Part shown: positions 34,135 to 42,763 of the stretch, one piece after another | Numbering within the stretch: the stretch's first letter is position 1 | Layout: each line of letters begins with the position of its first letter | Assembly (NCBI GenBank): GCA_017454005.1 | Contig: JAFTDU010000009.1 | Location: 1 to 50,539, forward strand | Source: Desulfovibrionaceae bacterium | GTDB taxonomy: Bacteria > Desulfobacterota > Desulfovibrionia > Desulfovibrionales > Desulfovibrionaceae | Direction of reading: 5' to 3' | DNA: 50,539 nucleotides | Translations under genes and position numbers: made by a program | Notes under the pieces: generated by a model | Told to the model about the DNA's origin: nothing | The model's database searches: none | The model's input: the letters and a program-made list of their open reading frames with translations, nothing else

Positions 34135-35265
34135 ATGGATATTGAATATGTCAATAATAAACAGTTAGGACCAGGTCATGGTTATTTACGCGTTAAAGAC
34201 GCGACTCTTAGCCCTGGCCCCTATAGCCTCAGCTTGCAACGCTCAGCAGATAAATGCTTTTTAAACGCTGATGGTACATGGCAAGATACCAGCACAAGTA
34301 TCAATCTTAATGGACGCTTAGCTCCCTCTGATACAGCGTTGTGTCTTGATCTCAAGCCATGCGTAGTCAATGCTTTAAGTACTAATGATACTTATCGTCT
34401 GCAATTGGTCAACCTAGACCAGGGCGCACCCAGTTTCAATTTACGCCTAAGAATCTCTGAAATAATTTATACCCAAGAGGCTGCTGCAGGTCATGCAGTA
34501 TGGAAAGACACAGATCTTATAGATCCAAAAACTGGGATGGAACTCCCCATCGAAGATCCGATTCCAAGATCTGCACAACCAGTAACCCAAGAAGTAAGTC
34601 CACCTTTAAATTTAGAACCTGACAACAAACAAACTGATAGGCGTAGCGGAACTTTCAAGTGGGTAATTTTGCTCCTTGCCTGTTTACTCTTGGGATTTCT
34701 CGGCTATTTTGTGTGGGATACCTGGTTAGCTAAAAAGGATGTTAAACCACCCATTGAGAGCTCAAACCCAAAAGCAGACACTAGCCAACCACAGCCAAAA
34801 CCCATAGTGCAATCCCAAACACAAGAACCACCCACAGCGCAAGCCCAATCACAGCCAAAACCCACAGTGCCACCACAGCAAAACAAAGAGCAACCTTTAA
34901 GCCTCGAAGCTCAGGTGCACAATTTTTTCACGACACAGGAACGCTCGCCAGCCCAAGCAGCTCAACTCGTGCAAAAGTTACAACCGCATTCAGTGGCGGA
35001 GCAAGACGCCATCTTTCGTCTTTATTATTTTGCGGCGACCCATGGTGACACGAGCATGTCAATGGCATATGCAAAGTGTCTAGATCCTGTACATCCCAAT
35101 TGGGGTACCATTCAAAAAAATGCTCTTGAAGCTTATAAGATCTACACCCAATTAAACACTCCGGCAGCGCAAACTGCCCAAAAAACATTGCGCCAGTGGT
35201 TGCAGCAAGAACATGCCAAGGGCAACAAACATGCTAGCCAATGGTTGCAGCAGCTACCCAAGTAG
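34135..35265 (+). CDS. Membrane-anchored protein with SEL1/TPR-like C-terminus, unknown function
   Basis: A 376-residue bitopic protein. Residues 1-120 make a beta-rich soluble domain; a transmembrane segment lies near 180-200 (FKWVILLLACLLLGFLGYF). A Pro/Gln-rich linker (205-262) contains the repeated unit SQPKP, encoded by a short DNA repeat. The C-terminal 110 residues are helical and resemble SEL1/TPR repeats (IFRLYYFAATHGDTSMSMAYAKCLDP, then NALEAYKIYTQL, then TLRQWLQQEHAKGNKHASQWLQQ). It follows the previous gene by about 100 bases with no good ribosome binding site. Its 3' third, together with the parS-like site after the stop, appears again twice as decayed tandem copies downstream to 36270. 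Confidence 0.6.
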   Translation: MDIEYVNNKQLGPGHGYLRVKDATLSPGPYSLSLQRSADKCFLNADGTWQDTSTSINLNGRLAPSDTALCLDLKPCVVNALSTNDTYRLQLVNLDQGAPSFNLRLRISEIIYTQEAAAGHAVWKDTDLIDPKTGMELPIEDPIPRSAQPVTQEVSPPLNLEPDNKQTDRRSGTFKWVILLLACLLLGFLGYFVWDTWLAKKDVKPPIESSNPKADTSQPQPKPIVQSQTQEPPTAQAQSQPKPTVPPQQNKEQPLSLEAQVHNFFTTQERSPAQAAQLVQKLQPHSVAEQDAIFRLYYFAATHGDTSMSMAYAKCLDPVHPNWGTIQKNALEAYKIYTQLNTPAAQTAQKTLRQWLQQEHAKGNKHASQWLQQLPK

Positions 35266-35272
35266 CCGGCAC

Positions 35273-35288
35273 TGTTCCACGTGAAACA
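35273..35288. promoter_or_regulatory. parS site, one mismatch
   Basis: TGTTCCACGTGAAACA, one base from consensus (C for T at position 5) with the central CACGTG intact. It lies a few bases after the stop codon of the preceding gene. Confidence 0.75.
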
Positions 35289-35499
35289 GAGGTTGCTACT
35301 TTGCAAGTACACCGATCTAAGTTTAAGGCTATTTAGCTAGAGACTGCTGTAGACAGTAAATATGGCAAAATCTAAAACTTGGATAGTACTACCTGTCACA
35401 ATGCAGCAAAAAAGTAAGCCAAGCTTCGCACAGAAAAATAAGTTGAAAACTATAGATGTAGTTGCAAGCCACTTACGCATATTAGATTTCGCAGCTACT

Positions 35500-35860
35500 T
35501 TTTTGGGATGCCAGTGTGCCAAAATCATCTTGGATGCATGCCGCAAGCGCAACAACAACATCGCAACCCTTTAAGCCTACCTGCTCAACTTGTGCAAAAG
35601 TTACATAATAGTTGCGTCTGTATTAGTTTGCTCCACTTGCTTGTTAAGGGCACATGCAACATGCTTTTGATCCTGTACATCTCAATTAGGATACATGCAA
35701 AAAATGCCCTTGGCCATTATAAAATTATAGCCAAGTAGCTCAAATTGTTCCACGTGAACAAGGTTGCTTCTTTGCAAGCACTACAATCTAAGTTTAAGAC
35801 TATTTAGATAACGGCAACTTAAAACATATAACATGCTAATATATAAAACTTCATCCGTGA
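35500..35860 (+). pseudogene. Decayed tandem copy 2 of the 3' end of the gene at 34135
   Basis: Aligns with the gene's 3' end and downstream region: CTCAACTTGTGCAAAAGTTAC, then GATCCTGTACATCTCAATT, the CCAAGTAG end, a parS-like site and GGTTGCTTCTTTGCAAG appear in the same order. Many small deletions and stops show it is dead. Confidence 0.75.
35746..35760. promoter_or_regulatory. Degenerate parS-like site
   Basis: TGTTCCACGTGAACA keeps the CACGTG core but has a C for T and lacks one A of the right arm. It occupies the same place in decayed copy 2 as the site at 35273 does after the intact gene. Confidence 0.5.
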
Positions 35861-35989
35861 GCATAGATCTAAAAACTAGATCCAGCTTCTTACAGAAAGC
35901 AAGTTGGAAAATATAGAAGTAGTTGCAAATGGCAAATTTTAGCTACTTTTTTGTGATATAGAGTTCGCCAAAAACTGTTTGTCAGCAAA

Positions 35990-36270
35990 CCGCAAGCGCA
36001 ACAACATCGCAACAAGCAATGTAACCTTCGCAAAAATTACATAGATATTCGATTTACAGAGCGTACCATATATTATTGTGCGACGCTTGCTTTGTAATGA
36101 CATATGCAACATTGTTTTGATCCAGAATATCCCAATTGGTTTAGCATCCAAAAAGATGCTCTTGTGGTTAATGAGATCTAAAATTAAACCCTTGCGTAAC
36201 GCACACTTGTTGCGGTCAACGATATGCGGATCAGCCATTAGTTACGGCAATGTTTCACGTGAAACAATGG
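35990..36270 (+). pseudogene. Decayed tandem copy 3 of the 3' end of the gene at 34135
   Basis: A third, more eroded copy. CCGCAAGCGCAACAACATCG matches copy 2, and GACATATGCAACATTGTTTTGATCC with TATCCCAATTGG matches the MAYAKCLDPVHPNWG codons of the gene. It ends with the perfect parS site at 36251. Confidence 0.65.
36251..36266. promoter_or_regulatory. parS site, perfect consensus
   Basis: Exact TGTTTCACGTGAAACA, 53 bases before the aroC start codon. Confidence 0.9.
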
Positions 36271-36318
36271 CTGTTGCAAAAAACCAGCCTTAAGTTTCAT
36301 ATTTTTTAGGAATTTACT

Positions 36319-37419
36319 ATGCCAGGAAATAGTTTTGGTCACCTCTTACGTTTAACAACCTTTGGAGAATCCCATGGTGCCGCCATTGGCGGAATCTTAG
36401 ATGGCGTACCGGCTGGGCTTATTATTAGCGAAGCAGAAATTCAACACGAGTTAGACCTGCGCAAACCAGGGCAAGGTTTAGGTACCTCCCCCCGGCAGGA
36501 AGCTGACCGCATCCAAATTCTCTCTGGTCTCTTTGAAGGTCGCACCCAAGGAACACCCATCGGTTTTTGTATCTTCAATACCAATGCCCACAGCAAAGAT
36601 TATGCTAACCTAGCCCAAGTTTTTCGTCCTGGGCACGCAGACTACACCTATTGGCGCAAATATAATTCTATCCGCGACTACCGTGGTGGCGGTAGAGCTT
36701 CAGGTCGCGAAACAGCTGCCCGTGTCGCTGCTGGCGCCATCGCTCAAAAAATTCTCCACCAGGCCCAGATCAATGTTTATGCTGCTTGTGTAGAATTTGG
36801 TGGACTTGCTTGTGCAGAGCCGCGTGACTTCACACAAGCTTCTAGCAGACCCTTTTGGGCAGCAACACAAGAAATTGTGCCAGCCTGGGAGGAACTAGTT
36901 CATAAGGCACGTGCCGCCCAGGACACTTTGGGCGGCATTGTAGAAATTATCGCCCAGGGTGTGCCTGCTGGTTTAGGGGAACCTGTCTTTGATAAACTGT
37001 CAGCACTCTTAGCCCATGCCCTCATGAGTGTGGGCGCGGTCAAGGGTGTAGAAATTGGCGATGGCTTTGCTGCTGCCAGAGCCACAGGCAGTAGCAATAA
37101 TGATCCACTGTTTCCTGATAAGCAGGGCCAAATTTGTTTTGCTTCCAATCATGCAGGTGGTATTCTCGGCGGCATTAGCAGTGGCCAAGACATTGTGCTT
37201 CGCTGTGCTGTTAAACCCATTGCCTCAATAACCAAGCCCCAAAACACTGTTGATATCCATGGCAACGCTACAAGCATATGTATTCAAGGCCGCCATGATC
37301 TCTCAGCCATTCCCCGCATTGTGCCGGTGTTAAAAGCCATGACCGCTTTGGTGCTAGCAGATTGTTTGTTGCAACAGCAGCTCTTACAAAGTCAGCAAGT
37401 GTTAAATTTGCAAAATTAA
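36319..37419 (+). CDS. aroC: Chorismate synthase
   Basis: Chorismate synthase, 366 residues, making chorismate from EPSP with reduced FMN. It opens with the family start SFGHLLRLTTFGESHGAAIGG, carries DLRKPGQG, the RPGHADYTYWRKY segment, YRGGGRASGRETAARVAAGA, the FMN-site region GFAAARATGSSNNDP, NHAGGILGGISSGQ and the late RHDLSAIPRIVPV. An AGGAATTT ribosome binding site precedes the ATG. It is not part of the aromatic operon at 10264..15583, nor is it preceded by that operon's type of leader, so it is probably regulated separately. A parS site lies just upstream. Confidence 0.97.
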   Translation: MPGNSFGHLLRLTTFGESHGAAIGGILDGVPAGLIISEAEIQHELDLRKPGQGLGTSPRQEADRIQILSGLFEGRTQGTPIGFCIFNTNAHSKDYANLAQVFRPGHADYTYWRKYNSIRDYRGGGRASGRETAARVAAGAIAQKILHQAQINVYAACVEFGGLACAEPRDFTQASSRPFWAATQEIVPAWEELVHKARAAQDTLGGIVEIIAQGVPAGLGEPVFDKLSALLAHALMSVGAVKGVEIGDGFAAARATGSSNNDPLFPDKQGQICFASNHAGGILGGISSGQDIVLRCAVKPIASITKPQNTVDIHGNATSICIQGRHDLSAIPRIVPVLKAMTALVLADCLLQQQLLQSQQVLNLQN

Positions 37420-38002
37420 CGAAGTTTTTGGGAACTATTTCTTTTATTAAGACATTCACCATGCTCTAAAAAATACAGGTTGCCTTAAAAGAATTTAAGG
37501 TAAATTAACTGCGCAAATAGCTTTTCTTGCTTCATAAAATTCATGAAATTCACGGCAAGTGTACATAATTAAAGATTTATGTTGTAACAAATAAGAGACC
37601 GATACTCTGCAATTTAATCACCTATAAACTCAGATGTCTGAAAAATTCTAGCAAGTATTTTATGGTGTTCTTGCCTCATTTAAAACGAGTGAAAAAAATT
37701 AGAGAGATAAATAATTGCCTTTTTTGCGAATTGTTTAGTCAAGCCAGACAAGAATACAGAGCAAAAAAATTGCTGCTTAGGTTAGAGAAAATTTTTTAAA
37801 ACACAACTACTGACATTTCTTATAATTCACGATTACCAAAGATTATAATATAAGTATACCTATTGAGCAGTAGAAACGTAATTGTGCAATCCCTTTCGTG
37901 CAACTTTGCTCGATCATTTCCACAACAAGCAAAGGCTACACCTACAACCTAAAGTAAAAGTATAGCGCAACCGAAGGCGTAGAAGAGTGTCAAGGAGCCT
38001 GC
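37420..38002. other. AT-rich spacer between aroC and the RecD2-like gene
   Basis: No gene recognised. A weak stem CCTTAAA/TTTAAGG at about 37485-37502 may end aroC transcription. CAAGGAG before 37998 is the ribosome binding site of the next gene. Confidence 0.45.
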
Positions 38003-40327
38003 ATGTCTGTGAACCATGAAGACCCAATAGCTGCTGCTGTCAGTTCTCTAACTGGTACTGTTGAAAAAATTACCTACCACAGTGAAGAAACAGGTTATAC
38101 TGTTTTAAAATTAGAGCTAAGCCCAACCAAAAAACGCAAGAGCAATATATTCAAGGCCGAAAACACTTCAATTACTTGTGTGGGCACCTATGTGCAGCCC
38201 AAAACAGGGGCGCAGCTTAAACTTGTGGGCAGCTTTCGCACCCATCCACGCTTTGGACAGCAATTTCACTTCACAAGTTATGAAGAGATTGTACCAAGCT
38301 CTAAGGATAGCCTCGTAGATTACCTGTGTTCTGGCTATATCGAGGGCGTGCAGAAAACTTTAGCCAAACGCATTGTTAACAAATTTGGCAAAGACACAAT
38401 TCATATCTTAGACACCAATCCTGAACGCCTGCGTGAAATCAATGGCATCGGTGCTGAAACCTGCGACAAAATTGTCAACTCCTGGAACCAACATAAACAA
38501 GCCCGGGATCTTGTTCTGCTCTTAAAACCCCATGGTTTTTCTGTTGCCATCTGTGCACAAATTTTAAAGGTTTATCAACAGGATGCTTTAACCATCTGCC
38601 AAACTAATCCCTATAAACTAGCGCTTGATATTCAAGGCGTGAGTTTTCATATGGCGGATACTTTTGCCAAGTCTTTAAATTTTGCCCCAGATCATCCTCT
38701 CCGCCGTGAAGCCTATGTAATTCATTGTCTGCAACAAGCCACCCGCAATGGCAATGTCTATTTACCACAAAACACTTTAGAAACTGAGGTACAAAAATTT
38801 CTTGGCATAAGTCACGCGGAATTGGACGACGTCTTGACGAGTCTACTTGAACAAAAACGGATCTGTGTGGAATCGAGCAATTTACTGCGCCTCTATTGCA
38901 ATTTGGCGCCAAATCAAGAGTTAACCCGCGAGATTCAAAGTGAACTCGATACCTCAGCTATTTATTTACGGCGCTACTATGATTATGAAATGGGGGTAGC
39001 ACAAGCTCTAGCCCGCATTTTAAATGCACCTAAAGCTATTCACATTCATGATCCTGTGGGTCTTGCAAGGAGTGTCATCAAAGATCAAAGCATTGAGCTA
39101 GCCCTAGAGCAACAAGAAGCTGTGATCAAGGCCGCCCAAGCCAAAATTTTAGTAGTCACAGGTGGTCCAGGTACTGGTAAAACGACCATCATCAATACCA
39201 TTATTAAATTATTTGCCACCCAAAATGCCAGAATCCTTTTGGCTGCCCCTACAGGACGTGCTGCCAGACGCATGTTTGATGCTACAGGTCAGCCAGCTAA
39301 AACGATCCACCGCATGCTTGAATATAGTCCCCTCTCCCAAGATTTTACGCGCAATAGTGCTAAACTCTTAGAATGTGATCTCTTAATTGTCGATGAAGCC
39401 TCCATGCTTGATATAGGTTTGGCCTATCATCTCTTACAAGCTATTCCTGATGGGTGTACGCTCTTACTGGTTGGCGATATTTTTCAATTGCCCTCTGTAG
39501 GTCCTGGTGCCGTTCTCTCAGATATTATTAATTCGCAAGTAGTGCCAATTGTTAAACTCACGCAAATTTTTCGCCAATCTGCTGAAAGTGCCATTGTACG
39601 CAATGCCCACTTGATTAATCAGGGACAATTACCTCCACCTAATGAGCAAAATACCGACTTCTTTTTTATCCAAGAAAATGATCCAGTGCATTCTGCCCAA
39701 ACCATTGCCGATTTAGTCGCTGAACGCCTCCCAAAATGCTATGATTTTGATATTCTGAACGACATTCAGGTGTTAAGCCCCATGCATAAAGGTGAAGTAG
39801 GCATTTCTGCCTTAAATGCCTTATTACAACAACGTTTAAATCCTAATGGAACAGAAATTAAACGTGGAGAATATATTTATCGTTTACACGATAAGGTCAT
39901 GCAAATCCATAATGATTATGAAAAAGATGTGTTCAACGGGGATTCTGGTGTAATTCATAGCTTTGATCTTGATAAAAACACTTTAACTATTCGTTTTGAA
40001 GAAGATAAGCTTGTCAACTACAAATTCGACGAATTAGATGATATCATTCCTGCTTATGCTATTTCGATTCATAAGTCTCAAGGGTCAGAGTATCCTTGTG
40101 TGATTATTCCAATGAGTATGACACACTTTTGGATGCTTGAGCGCAACCTTATCTATACAGCTGTCACAAGGGGTAAAAAAATTGTGATTGTCATTGGAGA
40201 ACACGATGCTTTTGCCAGGGCAGTGCACACCAATACTACAAGAAAACGTTTTAGTCGCTTATGGTTGCGCTTGGTCTTATTGCACACTGATCCAAGTAAG
40301 CCTCAAGAACAGGCCGATGCCAACTAA
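38003..40327 (+). CDS. recD2: RecD2-like SF1B DNA helicase
   Basis: A 774-residue 5'-3' DNA helicase of the RecD2 (YrrC) type, found in bacteria without RecBC partnership. The N-terminal region (to about 340) has an OB-like start (GTVEKITYHSEETGYTVLKLE), helix-hairpin-helix segments (LREINGIGAETCDKIV) and the RecD2 linker domain. Helicase motifs follow: Walker A GGPGTGKTT at 387-395, AAPTGRAARRM (Ia), IVDEASMLD (II), GDIFQLPSVGPG (III), QIFRQS (IV), then the SH3-like insert, AISIHKSQGSEYPCVIIP (V) and YTAVTRGKK (VI). All catalytic motifs are intact. Such helicases act in recombination and replication repair. It may be co-transcribed with the U32 peptidase 107 bases downstream. Confidence 0.92.
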   Translation: MSVNHEDPIAAAVSSLTGTVEKITYHSEETGYTVLKLELSPTKKRKSNIFKAENTSITCVGTYVQPKTGAQLKLVGSFRTHPRFGQQFHFTSYEEIVPSSKDSLVDYLCSGYIEGVQKTLAKRIVNKFGKDTIHILDTNPERLREINGIGAETCDKIVNSWNQHKQARDLVLLLKPHGFSVAICAQILKVYQQDALTICQTNPYKLALDIQGVSFHMADTFAKSLNFAPDHPLRREAYVIHCLQQATRNGNVYLPQNTLETEVQKFLGISHAELDDVLTSLLEQKRICVESSNLLRLYCNLAPNQELTREIQSELDTSAIYLRRYYDYEMGVAQALARILNAPKAIHIHDPVGLARSVIKDQSIELALEQQEAVIKAAQAKILVVTGGPGTGKTTIINTIIKLFATQNARILLAAPTGRAARRMFDATGQPAKTIHRMLEYSPLSQDFTRNSAKLLECDLLIVDEASMLDIGLAYHLLQAIPDGCTLLLVGDIFQLPSVGPGAVLSDIINSQVVPIVKLTQIFRQSAESAIVRNAHLINQGQLPPPNEQNTDFFFIQENDPVHSAQTIADLVAERLPKCYDFDILNDIQVLSPMHKGEVGISALNALLQQRLNPNGTEIKRGEYIYRLHDKVMQIHNDYEKDVFNGDSGVIHSFDLDKNTLTIRFEEDKLVNYKFDELDDIIPAYAISIHKSQGSEYPCVIIPMSMTHFWMLERNLIYTAVTRGKKIVIVIGEHDAFARAVHTNTTRKRFSRLWLRLVLLHTDPSKPQEQADAN

Positions 40328-40434
40328 ATTTTTGCTTACGCACTCTTAAATAAGGGCTAGCGCCATATGCTTGCAGAAAATATGCAAGCCCAAAACACCT
40401 TCAAGTTAAGTGGCGCACAATTGGAGAATCACCT

Positions 40435-42450
40435 ATGGAGCAACCACGCCGCAAACCTGAAATCCTCGCTCCTGCTGGCGAGACTACAGCGTTCTTAGCA
40501 GCTTTAGCGGCAAAAGCCGACGCTATATATATTGGCTTAAAAAACTTTTCAGCCAGGATGGAGGCGCAAAACTTCAATCTGCTAGAGGTTTCGCGCCTCT
40601 GTGATTTGGCCCATGCTGAAGGCGTACGTGTCTATATTGCCTTAAATACCATGCTTAAAACGCAGGAGACGCAACAAGCCTACCGCTTAGTCACGCGCCT
40701 GGAAAAACAAACCCACTGTGATGGCCTAATCATCCAAGATTTGGGCTTAATTGACATCATCCATGCCGCTGGCTTTACGGGCACAATCGCCCTCTCAACC
40801 TTAGCCAATGTCAGCCAACCTGAAGGCTTACAACTTGCGGCAAGGCTCGGCTGCACGCGTGTCATCTTACCTAGAGAACTCTCGATCGATGAAATTAAAA
40901 TCATGGGGCAAAACTGCCCTGAACAATTAGAATTGGAACTCTTTGTTCATGGAGCTCTCTGTTATTGCGTAAGTGGACGTTGTTACTGGTCAAGTTATCT
41001 TGGTGGCAAAAGTGGTCTCAGGGGCAGATGTGTGCAGCCGTGTAGACGCCTCTACCATACAGAAATTGTCACGCCACAAGGCAAAATCCGTAAGCTAAAT
41101 CAACAAGGTAGGTTTTTTTCTTGCCAAGATCTTTCCCTTGATGTGTTAGCTAAGACCTTATTGGATGTGCCTCACTTGAATTGCTGGAAGATTGAAGGGC
41201 GCAAAAAAGGGGCCCATTATGTCTATCATACGGTACTAGCTTATCGTTACCTGCGCGATGCACCTCAAGATCCTGACTACAAACGCGAAGCCCAAACTCT
41301 GTTAGACATGGCTTTAGGCCGCCCCATGACCCATGCTAGGTTCTTACCGCAAAAAGCACGCGTGCCAACTGATCCTACTGGCACCACAAGTTCAGGCTTA
41401 GTGGTTGGCAAGATTACAACCAATGCTCATGGATGTCTGTTACTGCCTAAAATAAAATTACAACCCAATGATTATCTGCGTATTGGTAGTGAAGAAGATG
41501 CTTGGCATAAGACTCTCCGCGTAACCAAACTCTACCCTAAAGGCAAAGCGCAGCAATTAAATGTGCATATGAAATTGCCGCCCCAAGGGGCTGTAGTCTA
41601 TTTGCTAGATCGTCGCGACCCTGAGCTCGTCCAGTTATTGCGCGGCTTCCAGGCCAAATTAAAACAGATTCCAGGCCGCACTACCGAAGCTGTAACCACA
41701 GAATTGCCATTACCCAAAGGCAAAAAAGCTAAACGCCGCCAAGACATGAAAATCTTAGCCAAGATGCCTATGGGTAAAGACAATCGCGCCTCAGCCCAGC
41801 AAATGCTGAGTCTGTGGCTCTCACCTAAAACCTTAGGCATTTCACGCCCAGTTGCTCGCCGGGTTGCTTGGTGGCTTGCACCTGTAACTTGGCCTGATGA
41901 AGCTAGCAAACTTGCGCAAATGGTTACAGATTTATGGCAAGATGGCTGCAGACATTTTGTCCTAAATAGTCCCTGGCAACGTAACCTTTTCCCAGAGGAG
42001 CTTCCCAACAGCGCTGATTTGGTTGCAGGCCCTTTCTGTAATCTTGCCAATCCCCTGGCCCTCCAAGTTTTACAGCGTTTAGGTTTTACAGCTGCTTTTG
42101 TTAGCCCTGAGCTACCGCAAGCTGAAATCCTAAAGCTCCCCAAATACAGCCCATTACCCTTGGGCTTTGTTTTAAGCGGCTATTGGCCTGTGGGGATCTC
42201 GCGTTTTGGCTTACTGGGTCTCAAAACCAATATACCCTTTGCCAGTCCTAAAGGTGAAACCTTCTGGTCTAGACAGTATGGGCAAAATGTCTGGATCTAT
42301 CCTGCTTGGCCCCTTGATTTTACAGCTAAACAAGAAGAACTCCTCAATGCTGGCTATGTGTTTTTTGCCAGATTCATTGAAACGCCACCAGCTACTCTTC
42401 CCCAAACTGCCAGACCAGGTTTATTTAACTATTTAGGACAATTACTCTAG
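40435..42450 (+). CDS. U32 family peptidase-like protein (RlhA/TrhP-type RNA hydroxylation)
   Basis: A 671-residue U32-family protein. The catalytic-type domain begins with ILAPAGETTAFLAAL and has the DAIYIGLKNFSARM and ALNTML motifs. It carries the cysteine cluster C176, C178, C183, C199, C203 in the segment HGALCYCVSGRCYWSSY to GRCVQPCRR, which binds iron-sulfur in characterised relatives. Those relatives (RlhA, TrhP) hydroxylate 23S rRNA or tRNA uridine 34 rather than cleaving proteins, so the peptidase name is historical. The C-terminal half contains a DUF3656-like region and a divergent end; it is longer than TrhP (about 450). Good GGAG ribosome binding site. Substrate unknown. Confidence 0.82.
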   Translation: MEQPRRKPEILAPAGETTAFLAALAAKADAIYIGLKNFSARMEAQNFNLLEVSRLCDLAHAEGVRVYIALNTMLKTQETQQAYRLVTRLEKQTHCDGLIIQDLGLIDIIHAAGFTGTIALSTLANVSQPEGLQLAARLGCTRVILPRELSIDEIKIMGQNCPEQLELELFVHGALCYCVSGRCYWSSYLGGKSGLRGRCVQPCRRLYHTEIVTPQGKIRKLNQQGRFFSCQDLSLDVLAKTLLDVPHLNCWKIEGRKKGAHYVYHTVLAYRYLRDAPQDPDYKREAQTLLDMALGRPMTHARFLPQKARVPTDPTGTTSSGLVVGKITTNAHGCLLLPKIKLQPNDYLRIGSEEDAWHKTLRVTKLYPKGKAQQLNVHMKLPPQGAVVYLLDRRDPELVQLLRGFQAKLKQIPGRTTEAVTTELPLPKGKKAKRRQDMKILAKMPMGKDNRASAQQMLSLWLSPKTLGISRPVARRVAWWLAPVTWPDEASKLAQMVTDLWQDGCRHFVLNSPWQRNLFPEELPNSADLVAGPFCNLANPLALQVLQRLGFTAAFVSPELPQAEILKLPKYSPLPLGFVLSGYWPVGISRFGLLGLKTNIPFASPKGETFWSRQYGQNVWIYPAWPLDFTAKQEELLNAGYVFFARFIETPPATLPQTARPGLFNYLGQLL

Positions 42451-42478
42451 AACACTTAAATATTACGCACATAAAAAA

Positions 42479-42508
42479 ACGCAAGATCTTTGCCTGAAGA
42501 TCTTGCGT
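42479..42508. terminator. Strong stem-loop after the U32 gene
   Basis: Perfect 12-bp stem ACGCAAGATCTT / AAGATCTTGCGT. On the plus strand the U-run is poor; on the minus strand seven U follow immediately. It therefore terminates best in the minus direction, although no minus-strand gene is known up to 46059. Confidence 0.75.
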
Positions 42509-42763
42509 CTATCAATTTATGTGCCTTTTGCATCTCTAATAGAGCTTAAGTTTGATGCTAAAACTATCTTTCATGAATGTATAAATAATTTAGTACACTT
42601 AACTGAGTAAGCTCAAAAACAAGTCAAGATATTGAGCGCAACTATTAAATTCTTGACTGCAATTTGCACAGATACTGTTAAACATTTATTTTGTATGTAG
42701 TAAAAAAAAGAGCAATTTTTTGAAAATGTTTTGCTACTCCTTTTAACTTGCGCATATTGTTTT

